Position numbers and translations under genes: made by a program. A stretch of DNA of 64,000 nucleotides from Nematostella vectensis (taxonomy: Eukaryota; Cnidaria; Anthozoa; Actiniaria; Edwardsiidae). The notes beneath the pieces are model-generated. The model saw nothing but the letters and a program-made list of their open reading frames with translations, made no database searches and was not told the origin of the DNA. Positions 24,601 to 36,053 of this stretch are shown piece after piece. Within the stretch, counting starts at the first letter, position 1. Each line of letters begins with the position of its first letter. The stretch spans positions 9,070,139 through 9,134,138 of the forward strand of contig NC_064039.1 of the NCBI RefSeq assembly GCF_932526225.1. Direction: 5' to 3'.

Positions 24601-27600
24601 GTGAAAAGTGTTGGTGATATGTAGGGTGCATGAGTGGGTTGAGGTCAAGGAAGGTGTTTTTGTGAAGGGTGTTGGTGTTACGTAGGGTGCATGAGTAAGT
24701 GATGTTCAAGTAGGGTGTTGTTGTGAGGGGTGTTGGTGTTACGTAGGGTGCACGAATGTGTTGAATGTCAAGTAGGGTGTTGTTTTAAAGGGTATCAGTG
24801 ATATGTAGGGTGCATGAGTGAGTAAATGTCCAGTAGGGTTTTGTTGTTAGGGTGTTAGTGATATGTAGGGTGCATGAGTGAGTAAATGTCCAGAAGGGTG
24901 TTGTTGTTAGGGTATCAGTGATATGTAGGGTGCATGAGTGAGTAAATGTCCAGTAGGGTTTTGTTGTTAGGGTGTTAGTGATATGTAGGGTGCGTCAGTG
25001 GGCTGGTCCTCACTTGGCAGTATGTAGGACTTGTGTAGAACAAGATGTCCAGCAGGGTACTATTGGTGAAATCTCTCAGCTTGCTGATGCTCTTCAAAGA
25101 GATTGAATGAAGTCGCCTACAAAAGGTCAGAAAATGCATGATTTTGATGAGTGTTCTCATTTTCCCTTCCTCGTGCCATAAATTATGCTACACGAAGAAA
25201 CATGGTTTCAAGGATTAGAGAACATAAAACAATGTCATCCCTTTGTAAAAGGGTATACATTGTTTTTTCTTTAAGCAAAAGAGATTGACACATGTCAGTT
25301 GATCTGGGTTCAAACCCAGGTCAGGCGAGCTTGGGATTTATTCAGAAGTGTAAATAACTGGCTCTCTAGCATGGGACGGAGAATATCTCATCTTCTAAGA
25401 CAAGGATATCAAGCCAGAGGTCCCGTCTCCCCAAACACACTCTTTGTTTACATTTACTAGATTACAAACAGTAAAAACAAAGTTTAAAAGACACAATCCT
25501 TACTCATCTACACCATTGGAATCATTGTGAAGCTTGTCATGCCATTGCACTGGTAGATACTCAATGCGACCGATGGTCCGCCCCTTGGCTAGCTCTTGGT
25601 GGTGCTCATTAAGCATCGATAATGTGACCATACGTAAGTCATCAACTGGGACAGGACAAGAGTATTTGGGTTAGTTAAACTGGGATAAACCGAACTATTG
25701 CTGTGACCATGCGTAAGTCATCAACTGGGACCAGAACATTGGATTAGTAGAACTTGGATATACCAAACTACTGCCATGACCATGTATATGTCATCAACTG
25801 GGACAGGACAAAAATATTTGAGTTTGAAGTGTTCCAAACTATTGCAACTAAAATGCCACCTACATAACTACATATGTAGTTTCTAAGCACTAAAAACAAG
25901 GGATGAATATTTGATTTAATAATGAATTAAAAAATGGATTCATAACCCACTGCATTCTATGATGTTTCTGAAGCGTAGATCAGCTATCGGCCCAATTCCA
26001 TGGATGACAAACACCAAATGGTCGATCTGAGCTGGTTCACCTGGCAAAATGAAAAATGGTTATTGATATCATAGGAACAATCAGCAGTATAAAATAGAAT
26101 ACAAAAAATAAAAATAAAATAAAATACAATAAAAGCTGATCTTGTTAGAGAATGATAATGATACTTGATGACTCTCACCATCTTCAATGTCTTCCTCTAT
26201 ATCGGCCACACCCCGCCGTACAACCTTGGGTCTCCAGCCACTGTCCTCCCCACTCCAATCTGTGGGCCCACACGTTTGGAAGTGAACCATGACGTTGGTG
26301 TTGTGAAGTAAAACATACTCTGAGTCACTGATGACAATCTTACGTGGCCATTGATTCTGACGAACTGCAGAGTAAAACTCAGCCTTGGAAAAAAAATGTT
26401 TGTTAGTGGTAAAACATATTTTAACTGTTTAAATAATAATAAAAACAAAGAGTAGAGTAGAGTATTACATATGTATAACAAATTACTAAAAGTATTTTCC
26501 TTAATATCATAAAATAAAGTCTTATCTGAAGAGAACTAACAGTCCTTTCCTTACTATTTGAAAATAAAAGTTAAAAACACATTTCTTAAAGAAAGCTTTG
26601 AAAAGAATGGTAGTTTACAAAGCTTTTGTAAACCATCAATAACATCTCTCATTTTCTAGGGTGAATGTAACTCACCTCAAGTGTTGCAGCCATCTCCTCC
26701 TTGTATGGCACAAGTTTGACACCACCATCACCCTTAAAGAACCATGTGCACCTCCTAACCACAGAAACATCCTCCTCCCAATACACCGCCCTTCGCACCC
26801 TCTCATCAACATTCACGTCATACCGACCACCATCTGTGGGCACTATTCTGTCTTCCTTGGTGGTTGGCTTACTAAACTCATGCTCTAGTGCCTCAGAGTC
26901 AATGTGCGAAAATGGCATCCATACACGATTCTCTTTCATGTAGAACCAATGTGGCCGGACAGGTTCGACATTGAATATCGGCACACCACCTGGCGGCACC
27001 CCTGCTGGATGAACCATAGGGGGCTGGATGTATTGCTGGTTTTCCTGTGCTGGCGGCATGGGTGGTGCCTGGGGGTACAATGGGGGCAGTCCTGTTGATG
27101 GATATGTTGACTGTGGAGGTGAGAAGAAGGGGGGTGCTCCAATCTGTGAGCCAGTAGGTGCTTGTGGTGTGTAGAGGGGTACATGTGGGGCCCCACCCAT
27201 GGGGTCTTGAATATTGGACGGCTGTGAAGGGTGTGTAACTCCAAATGGTAGGTCAGCTTTCGGGTACACACGGCGACTTTGACCTTGGCTTATGACTGCA
27301 GGCTGGGTATAGCCTGCAATAGGAGGCTGAGATAATGGTGACTGGGTATGGCCTGTTGTGGGAGGCTGTGATAATGTTAACTGGGTGTGGCCTGCTGCCA
27401 ACGAAGACTGGGTGGTACCACTGGCTGGTATCTGAGGGTATCCTACTGATGGAAGCTGGGGGGGTTGGGTATGGGTATGATACCCCGTGGAACTTGTCAG
27501 AGGAAAACCTGCCAATGAGGCTGGTAGACCTGCAGATGCAGCTGGTACCTGGGGGTGCTGTGGTGCTGCATGCCTTGGTGGAGCCTGGGAACTAGAGAAT

Positions 27601-29115
27601 GATCCAGTACCTAGTGGACTTGCATGTTTTTGTGGAGGAAGAAATTGGTCCATTTCATGGCCAGAAGCACTCATGGTAAAATGCCGAGGGTTACTTTGAG
27701 AGGTGGGTTGAGTTGATGCTGATGTTAGTTGAGGGCTACTTGTGCTAGAAAATAGGGCACCAGTTGCCATTTGTCCAGGTTGAGGAGTCCTGAATGCCTG
27801 GAAACTTGTAGATGTTTGCACAGGTGCTTGTGGGGTTCTGAATCCTTGGTGTGATGATGATGATGATGTTTTCTGCTGGGGCGAATTTTGCTGGCCAAGA
27901 AAACTGTCCACTTCTTCATCAGGATCCAGAGCAAGTAGCCCTAGAAATATGACATGTCATTAATAAAAATTCCCTGAAAATAATGTGTTATGTTCCAAAA
28001 TAATCAATGAGGATCGGACTCTAAAAAAGGAGATGGAAAAATAAGCAAATGAACATGAGGGAGGGGGGGGTAGGTAGGTAATACTAGGCTGTTATCCCGG
28101 TTTTGAAAAATGGTTAATCACTGGGAGAACTTTAAATTTTACTTTGATATCTCTACTATAGAATGACCTTCAGAGTTTCAATATTTTTGGGACAATATCA
28201 TTAACCCAAATTTCTAGAGAAGGATCTTGCAAATTTAAGAAGTTCACCTTCTTCCGAAATTGAAGAAAAAGGTGTCCCAAATTTCGTGAATGTTTTTCCA
28301 ATATTCCTCAATGAGAAAGATCGTTTATTAACAATATTAGCAAAGAGGGAACTTGCAAATTTGCCAACAAAACATTTTTCCCTCTGCAGGTTTTCCTGTG
28401 TAGTGTCATAAGTACCTTGCCCTTTAATTTGTGTTGCACTTAAAAATACCTTTAAGAATCTCATTTCCAAGTGAAGAGGGAAAGGGGGAATGGTCCTTAT
28501 AATATGAGTAGGCTTTTATCCTCAACAATGTCCAAAAACGTTCGAAATATCTTAATTTCTTTCCAGAGAGGCTCAAATATACATCCTTCTTCTACATTAA
28601 TCTTTTTGTTTTGTTTACAAATGGTTCATTTTTCATAAGTTAGCATGTGTCAAATTTTCTACTGATTCTACAAAGTCAAGAAAAGGAAGGAACAAGGACA
28701 AAGTTTTTTTAAGGACAAAAAGATGGAACAAAATGAATGAAAACAAAATATATTGAATGCAATCACTACCTATGTGCGAAAATTACCCGTTTTTTAAAAC
28801 AATTTGTCTAGAAATTTTACATCCCTAATGTTGCTTCGTTAATCGAAATCTGTCTATCAGTGTAGGTAAAGCTATACCCTCAATATATTATCAAACCGCA
28901 TAACATAACTTACCACCAGTGGTTTCTGCGCCGATGGAGGAGCTGCTTTCCGTGGATCCTGAAGACCTTGGCGTCGTTTCTACTGGCTGCAAAGTGGGCA
29001 TAAGAGCAGAACCAAAGATCAAAGGTTGTGATAAATTAGCTAGGGATATCCCCTGGTTTGAAGAACGAGGGGTTTGTGGTTTAGAAGAATATTCGCTCGA
29101 CTGTCGGTCCGCCAT
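18651..29115 (-). CDS. SEC23IP: SEC23-interacting protein / DDHD phospholipase A1
   Basis: Seventeen exons (minus): 28914-29115, 26676-27940, 26179-26383, 25951-26040, 25504-25645, 25014-25116, 24156-24261, 23807-23900, 23514-23670, 22997-23092, 21448-21698, 20768-20837, 20509-20520, 20330-20420, 19817-20005, 19307-19448 and 18651-18714. All phases close; 3279 nt gives 1092 aa (human is about 1000). Order: Pro/Gln-rich N-terminus (to about 390), as used by SEC23IP to bind Sec23; WWE domain (about 398-475) with His-Trp-Phe-Tyr; lipase fold with a conserved His-Gly-Ile-Gly and the serine nucleophile motif GHSLG (about 700-704); SAM domain (about 760-820); DDHD domain (about 860-1092). The family acts at ER exit sites in COPII traffic and phosphatidic-acid hydrolysis. 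The long N-terminus favours SEC23IP over DDHD2. The ATG sits in a good context (AAGATGGCG). Confidence 0.95.
19163..19350. repeat. Duplicated exon-16 donor region
   Basis: The last 40 or so bases of exon 16 with its donor and intron flank (19277-19350) recur about 110 bp away at 19171-19248, with a few changes. Shared words include CATACCATATAACTCACCAG and CAAAGAGGTACTCATTCA. Confidence 0.85.
20120..20420. repeat. Tandem duplication of the exon-14 donor region
   Basis: About two copies of a ~162-bp unit, itself made of two related halves. The true exon end with donor GTAACC is at 20330; a second copy of the exon tail (GCGTTTGCGTCTCTTGTGGT on plus) is at about 20196-20215 with a mutated donor. 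Confidence 0.85.
20509..20520 (-). other. SEC23IP: 12-nt coding microexon (FDPV)
   Basis: The 12 nt TTCGACCCAGTG sit between an AG and GTGAGT and encode Phe-Asp-Pro-Val. The preceding exon ends ...Asn-Ile-Phe-His-Pro in phase 0 and the next begins Ala-Tyr-Arg, so the microexon restores the DDHD-family block His-Pro-Phe-Asp-Pro-Val-Ala-Tyr-Arg. Skipping keeps the frame but removes a conserved Asp of the DDHD domain. Confidence 0.92.
21115..21400. repeat. Dispersed repeat, copy B
   Basis: Partner of 13740-14140, in a SEC23IP intron. It keeps the same order of blocks and the GCAGTAGCTAC end, but its left end is diverged (GTAGCCAGTGC). Confidence 0.6.
22041..22216. mobile_element. MITE related to the CAG...CTG family
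   Basis: A 176-bp element in a SEC23IP intron. It starts CAGGGCCGTAGCAGG and ends GCTGCTACGACTCTG, with 5-bp flanks ATGTC and ATGCC (one mismatch). The interior is rich in C- and G-runs. Confidence 0.6.
23991..24138. mobile_element. MITE copy 2 (CAGCGGTGTAGCC ends)
   Basis: A 148-bp element in a SEC23IP intron, with inverted ends (CAGCGGTGTAGCCAGG and GGTTACGCCGCTG) and AAAGG on both sides. It ends 18 bp from the exon-7 donor. Confidence 0.8.
24285..25070. repeat. Minisatellite grown from the end of SEC23IP exon 6
   Basis: About 12 units of 55-65 bp. Typical units (minus) contain AACAACACCCTACTTGACAT, which matches the exon-6 coding segment for Asn-Ser-Thr-Leu-Leu-Asp-Ile, plus the intron word CACCCTACATATCAC from just past the donor. 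The far edge (24286) also carries GTAGAACAAGATG, matching the exon at 25033-25045. The true exon is therefore one terminal unit. Confidence 0.85.
25610..25805. repeat. Triplicated exon-5 acceptor region
   Basis: Three copies, 79 and 73 bp apart, of an acceptor followed by TTGATGAC (minus). Exon edges fall at 25645 (true), 25724 and 25797. Use of either outer copy runs into a stop. Confidence 0.85.
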
Positions 29116-30692
29116 CTTGACACGTCAGTTGCCTACACTGATTGAGCAAACCCGCTGACCAAAGCTGAGCAGCATGACAAGGGCTACAGGATAAGAAGAA
29201 CCTAGACAAAAAGCGCAGGATGTTGGCACGTTTCGGCTCGTACTTCGGAGTCTGTTTGCACACCAGGGAGGGGGGGGGGGGAATTCTTACTTTTTATTTG
29301 TTTGATACTATTGTCAGTACATTAACGATAATCTTTGATAATTTAATTTACTGGGGTGGATTGCGAAAAATAAACTAAGGAGAAGCTCTTTTTATGGCAT
29401 TTCTTTATCCTCATCACAGGGTGAGTTCCAATCCCTAGCGAGAAGCGAGCTGTGCGTTGCGTAACCCACTAACACAGGGCTAGGAGATTGGTTATTTGCT
29501 TCTAATGCACGGGTGCCTTGGTACCTTAGTGATCTACAGTTCGCTAGATAGCGGTGTTGGGGCAGAAATCTCTAGCTTTATCTGCCATACGATGATTCGG
29601 CGCACGTCTGGATGAATGGTCCACGTTTCGTTTTCATCCTCGAAGGTTCGACCCTGTTCCAATGGTCTCAGCATCCCCCAAATATTTATGTTTTCTTTTT
29701 TAAATCTATTTCATGGGTTTTGTTTGGATTCAATTTTTATATTTTTAGTGACACAGGGTTTAGTCTTAGTTTTTTTTTATGGACCCAGGTTCAGCAGTGA
29801 ACTGACAAAAGACTAGAGCAGTCCGTCCAAGCACGAGCGATAGGATAGAGGACACATCCTCATCCATTTGTTACTAAATTTGTGTTGATAGCAACGCGTC
29901 ATTGAGCACCTTAGATTAAAATCATTTTTACTATGAACCCCCTCAAAGTGAAACCGTTTTCGACCTGAATCCCCCCCCAGTCAGCCACTCCACAAGTAAT
30001 AATTAACACAAGGTAAACTTTATTCAATATAGAAAAAACACAGTTCGTCGTTATACTTATCGAAGCACCCATACATGCAAAATACGTTTTAAAAGTCGAC
30101 TTGCTAGTATCATAAATTCATTATATCCAATTTAAGTTGACATAAAAAATGTCGAATTTATTAAAAAAAAATTTAAAAAATATCTACATATCGTTTGGCA
30201 TAACAACTTGTCTCGATTTTATTCTTACTTCCTTGTAATAGAGGATATTTGGTCATTCTTGGTTGGTTCAGTCCAAAAATGTGGTACAAAAAATTCACAA
30301 ATGTTGCCATTAAATAGGACCCGGAACGCAGCGCAAAGAATAAGGTGAATCTTTCCCAAACAGCCACAAAGATCGCGGGCTCTGGCTACGAGACGCCAAG
30401 GCAACACGAAAAGGTAGAACAAACGCGGAAAGAGTATTCGGTAGGTCATTCATATATGGTTCACTATAGTGTCCCTAACCCATACCCTAACCATTATATG
30501 GAGGATCTACGAAACACTCTATAAATTCCGCTGACCGCTACACCACCGCCCGTCCAAGGACAGAGGAGATATTTTCTTTGAAGTGACCGATTGAAAATAC
30601 ATTTCTTTGCTTTTGAAGTACATAAAAAGACGGCTCCTTTTGCGTATCATTTGAGTCTAACGTCCAGGCATCCCTCAATTTCTCATCACTAT
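29116..30692. other. Between the SEC23IP start and the TSP1 gene end
   Basis: Holds the promoter of SEC23IP (minus) near 29116-29270, a G-run at 29269-29280 and AT-rich DNA. A minus-strand frame at 30541-30735 overlaps the 3' end of the TSP1 gene in another frame. No other gene is recognised. Confidence 0.5.
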
Positions 30693-33272
30693 TCAGAACG
30701 ACAGATGCTCGTCGTGGAAACTTCGACCACGCCACCTCCTGTAGTACACGGCGCTGTACATAGCGCCCGGGGTTCCTGTGGCGACCAACACGCCATATAA
30801 GGAGCCGTCAGGTTTAAGGCCAATGGCGAGTCCAACGATGTTGTTTGAGCGCATGTTCTTTAGAGACGCTTTTGTTACTCGATTCAGACGAAATGTCTTT
30901 CGTACAGCGGACAGGGACCACTTTCCGAACGGCTCAAAGCAAACCTGAAATGACAGCAACGTTGTATAAGTTTAGCCGAACAACAGGATGCAGGGTCGCA
31001 ATAACAAACCCGCATGGCAAGCACAAACATAGTTGGGGCAAGGGACAGAGAAGAAGAGGGGATCCACACATCACCATTTACCACCTTGATAAAATAACCG
31101 TTATTATGATAACTTTAGGTTTATTTTTTTACCTTGGTAAAGTGTCCGTTTACCATTATCATTCCTATGGTTTCTCGATTTACCTTGGTAAAAGGTTCTT
31201 CTTCTCGTAGAACTTTATCCACTTCCTGCAACGCAAAAAAGCCGCTTGTCATCATCTTGCGCGCTCCTGGGAACAGCCTGTACACGGCTTCCGGTATAAC
31301 GTCTGCGTACTTTCCCCGACCGTAGTACTTGGTGGTGGCGTTACACTCCTGCCCGATGAACGAGGTTCCAGTCGCAGGTGACAAGTCAGCGAAAAGCGGC
31401 ATGCGGTCTGAGAGGGGAGGAGGGGTGTTAATAATAAGAAGCACGTAAGTCACAGTTTTAAGAGGTGTTTTTTTAGCCTTTAACACCAATTAGGTTTTTG
31501 AAAACCCACCACAAAACTTAATCGCAAGATTATCAACACTATCATATGACAATCAACGATTATCAAAAACCAGTATTGTGTGAGTCATCATCATCATCAT
31601 CTCCACCTATCCTCTTCATAATCTTTGCCATCTCTATCATCAATCATCATCATCTTTGACATCATAACCATCATCATCCTTGACATATTATCATTGACAT
31701 TAACATAATCATAATCATCAGTATCACCATCAATAATTGCAAGACCATGCAACTTACTGTAGTGAAACGCGCAAGATCCCGCGGGACAGTCACGTGACTC
31801 CATGGACACGCCCGTACAATGGTCATTCTTGTTTATAGTAATGCACTTCCTCTTCCGGTACTGACTTCCTTCTTGACAAAACTTGTGCCTGCTGCATTGT
31901 GACCAGCGGCTCCATTCACCCCAGGATGCTCGCGGCCCATCAATTGTTTCATCTAAAGGAGACAATAATTACCCATCTACACTGGGGTGCGCACCCCTCT
32001 TGACGGGAAAAAGAGTGAGAAATTTCTCTTATCAAGGAATCTCCAAATACTATGTTTTTTCGATATAAAAACTATGCCCCCCCCCCACCACACACACACA
32101 CACATCAGCCAATCCTCGCGCCTGGCCCTGAGAAAGCGTGATAAAAACAGGGAATTTTTTTCCAGATATCTAACTTTAGGTTCTGAAAGCGCCTTGAAGC
32201 ATTTCCTAATTATATATTCTCTTTCTTGCTAGTTTTTTTCTTTTCTAGAATGAGAGTTATGTCTTTTGTCTAAAGGTTCCACTCACCGTCTTCATCTTTC
32301 TTTTTTAAAGCCTTCTCCTCTTCCTTCTCTTCATGGTCAATTGTTTCATCTGTCTCGTCAGTCCCTTCCGCCTCTTCCTCCTCATGCTCCCATCCTCGGG
32401 CTGCACCATCGTAACCTGGCCTCCGGACCTGCACCACCATGTAACCTGGCCTAGTATCGAATATAATTTCGCGAGAGAGCGCTGACCGGTGCTGCTGGCG
32501 CTCAAGCCGGAGAAGGAACAATGAGGTGAATAGGAGACCGCAAATGACAAGGACCTTGACCGAGGTAGACAAATAAGGAGCCTGGAAAAGTGATATAATA
32601 TACTGTTATGTCACAATTTTGCATATTAATCAATCTTGTTTTGAAAACTGTCGTTTTTCTAGGTCGCTGGGAAGTCCGCTTCAATTATTATTTTTTTTCT
32701 TTTTTTTTTGTCGCCCTAGAACTGTATACATCGAAAATTTAGTAAACTTGCATGAATTCGTGTTTACTACGATTGGCAGCCATAATGAAACCCAGGCCCA
32801 ATTTTTTTTAGAGACAGACATTGATTGATATGCATATTTAAAAATATAGATAAGTAATTTTAACGTTGAGCTAACAGCCTGATTATTAAATTATATTTCT
32901 CATACTTTTCCGTATGCTTTCATTTATAACGCTATCCGTGGTATAGGACAATCAAGCCACACTTGTGTGATCTTTTATCATAAAAACAAAGATTTAATTT
33001 ACGCGCCGCACCCACCCCTGCTTGGGCAGTTAGATTGTCCCCTTGAAGGGATCGAAATACTATGAATATTCAGAATTGATTATGATTATTAATTTTAGAT
33101 CTATGTATCAAATATTTGTGACAAGGCCGCTTTTATACGCAATTATCTGTTTACGATGCTTGGCTGAGGCTGTAGTGTAATCAATAAACCCCACTACTAA
33201 ACATACCTTGGAGTGTTTCGTTTGAAGGGCTACCTCCTCGTCCGTAATTACGAATGCGTCGCTCTTCTTCAT
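30693..33272 (-). CDS. Type II membrane protein with one thrombospondin type 1 repeat
   Basis: Five exons, minus strand: 33207-33272, 32287-32581, 31758-31952, 31184-31407 and 30693-30944. All phases agree; 1032 nt gives 343 aa. A 28-residue cytosolic start is followed by a signal anchor (about 29-47, Val-Leu-Val-Ile-Cys-Gly-Leu-Leu-Phe), an acidic Glu/Asp-rich stalk (about 80-120) and a TSP1 repeat (about 130-182) with Trp-Gly-Glu-Trp-Ser-x-Trp and paired cysteines. The last 155 or so residues, with two cysteines, belong to no family I recognise. The start ATG at 33272 is the first in frame; upstream codons use only TTG. Probably a surface protein; function unknown. Confidence 0.82.
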
Positions 33273-35763
33273 CGCACTCGACTCCCAACAATGCAACCCC
33301 TCTCTGGAGTGAACGCTATACGGGCTACATCGCTAGCGGCTACGAGAAATAAATTACAAGCAAAGTTGAGTATCAAGAGGATATGATGACTGACGTGGTG
33401 CAGTCTCTTATGGTCATCTCACCTTTCAGTCACGAGTTTGACACAACGCCCCCCGGGGGGGTTCTTCAGGGTAAACGTGACAGGGATGCTCTTCGGAAAA
33501 TTCGAAAAATACCCCTTAAAAATACCGGAAAAACCAAAAATTGTTACCCTAAAATATACCCCAGAAGTCATAAAAAATACCAATTCTAAGAGAAAAGCCT
33601 ATTATTTTCCCGGCTACCCCCCAAAAAATACCTGATGCCCGATTTCCCGATTTTGACCCCTAAAAATACGGCGAACATCCCTATCAGGTCGACATTGGAG
33701 GAAACCCCCCCCCCCCCCCCCCGCACTATTTTAAACATCGCAGTTTAAGTTCACGACTTTAACCTTTGCGCGTTATAACAAGACTCTATTTGTCTATTGC
33801 ATTAAAATACACTTAATGTTACAAAAAGAATTTTCTTAAAAAATCACACGGTTTGCTCGAGGCGCAACACGGCATTCAACTTTGTGCTCTCCCTCTCCTT
33901 CAATTTTTGACTCGGTACAAAAACGCTTGCTTCGCAGGCTATGCCTTTGTAGTATCCTCACTTTCCGGCGTTTGAAATGACCTCTGTCAACAGGGGGTAG
34001 AATGATGTCAAGAGGCTCCGCCCATTGCACAGGATCGGGTCACGCAAGAGCACAGGATCGAGTCACGCAAGAGGACGTTGTATGTGACAAGCTAGAAAAA
34101 AATGACTCCGATTTTTTTAGCAAGCAGAAATCTCTAAAAAAAGGAGAGCAAAAATCTAGAGAAGAATGTTCAAGCAACTAAAGATAACACTAAAAAATAT
34201 AGAACAGAAAAAAAATCAGTCACCTCCCTGTCAAATATCAAAAGCTGTTGCTTGGGTGCAGCATTCATTTTGTGGGAATGAGGAAAGAGGTCGTGTTTTG
34301 TGCGAGAAAGTAAATTTTTGCGGTGGGGTAAGGTATCCAAGTAGCGTGAGCTTATTTCTATATGAGACAGCAAAAAATAGATAAATAAAAACGGCGTTTA
34401 AATGGTCGCTGTGTAATGGAAAATTTAGGTGTTTTTAGTAACTTTCTGTGTTCTTCTCGTTTGGGCTGTCTATCAAGACAGACGCCACTTGCAAAGCATT
34501 TAATACAATTTTTCATTTAACTATACATTCAAAACAATGCTGGCCGCTAGATCATTTTTTAGAGTTGAAATTCGGTGTCGAATTCGGTGCCAATATTCAG
34601 TGCTCGTTTTTGCCAAAGATTAATAACACTCCTTCCTTTTACTTTAGGCCAGTGGGGGTCGTGTCACACTCTGATAAGAGTAGACTGAAAAACTCTGTAA
34701 CAATACCTTAGTTGTTCCCGATATCCTAGGCCTCTCAAAGTAACACAAGCCTGTCTGACATTTCACAGTGTTGGAAAGGGACGTGAGATGTCTGATAAAA
34801 CAACGATGAATCATTCCGGAATTATTTCGTCAAACCACATTTAACAAGATTTATATAGAGACGTGTTAGACCGTGACGACCTCAGAGAAAATTCAAAGCT
34901 ACAAACTATATGTAAGTTACCACATGGGAGCCAACCAATCTTCGGATTTCTATACCATTCACAAGGCCACAAAGAGACGGAACAGCACGGTAAAGCGGAG
35001 ATTTCTGCGCTAGACTTCTGCCATTTGTAGCACGTTTTCTGATATTGTGTTCATGAGATTGAATAATAAATGCGTCGGTAGGTGAATAGCCAACCTGTAG
35101 ACCGGCGGAAGACTTGCTCTAGAGTCGCGACAGGTTGCCATCCGTACGGCCACCAGTCAACACGTGTGAAAACACGTGATACTACAGTTTCCATGGAAAC
35201 GCCGCTGGTCTCTCAACAATAACGTTTGATGTTGCGCTTCACATTGTATAAGAACCCGAATGTCCAGACTGAGATCTAATTAAATTCTAAGAACATACAG
35301 GCTCTGATAGCAGCAATGTATATTTTCATTACAGTGATGCGCTATAAAGTGTTTCCGTAATATCGACCGTGAATATTATTGCTTTTTGATTATTCTATTT
35401 TTTATAGTGATTTTATTAATCCGTGAACTACATTGCGACCTAATTCCATTGTTTTTTTTTGTTTTTTTTTCTGACTATAACACTTTTGATTATCACACTT
35501 TGTTTCACGGGTTAATGAAAATCTTCAAATTGGTATCAAACAGATTAAATTTTATTTCTAGTTACTGTTCTTGAAAGATGTTTTCGTAAATAATGTGCTT
35601 CCCTAAAAACATTCCGTGTTCTTTTTTATCGGCAATACACAATGCAACATAAGCCATTCAAAGATTTATTGATAATTTTTTATCTCATGGCATTTTATGA
35701 ACTTTATTACCTACAGGTACTATATGTAAACAGGCGTGTTACAGGGGCCAGATTTGCAGTCGA
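33273..35763. other. Intergenic, with a possible MITE
   Basis: A stretch at about 33481-33682 has AGGGATGCTCTTCG at one end and CGGCGAACATCCCT at the other, like a terminal inverted repeat around AAATACC-rich DNA. A C-run lies at about 33706-33722. The remainder is AT-rich with no gene recognised. Confidence 0.4.
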
Positions 35764-35905
35764 GTGGGCTTGCTTGACAGAGTCGGGCTTTGTGCGACAC
35801 AGAGAGTCGGGCTTTGTGTAACAAAGAGAGTTGGGCTTTGTGTGACATAGAGTTGGGCTTTGTGTGACATAGAGAGTCAGGCTTTGTGTGACAAAGAGAG
35901 TTGGG
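35764..35905. repeat. 24-bp minisatellite, left part
   Basis: Units such as AGAGTTGGGCTTTGTGTGAC. The array is cut by the gypsy element at 35906 and resumes at 40385. Confidence 0.93.
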
Positions 35906-36028
35906 TGTAATGTTTGGGATTCCTGTTTGTATGACCGCAAGGTTTTCTGGGTAGCAGCAATAAACAACGTGAGTCCGCCATTACTGTTTATTCGTTTTGA
36001 TCCTAAGGTTTTTCTCAAATACATTACA
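35906..36028 (+). repeat. 5' LTR (123 bp)
   Basis: Identical to 40262-40384. It contains CAATAAACAACG, a likely polyadenylation signal. The length is short for a gypsy LTR. Confidence 0.95.
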
Positions 36029-36053
36029 TTTTTTGGCGACGAGGATTTCGGAA

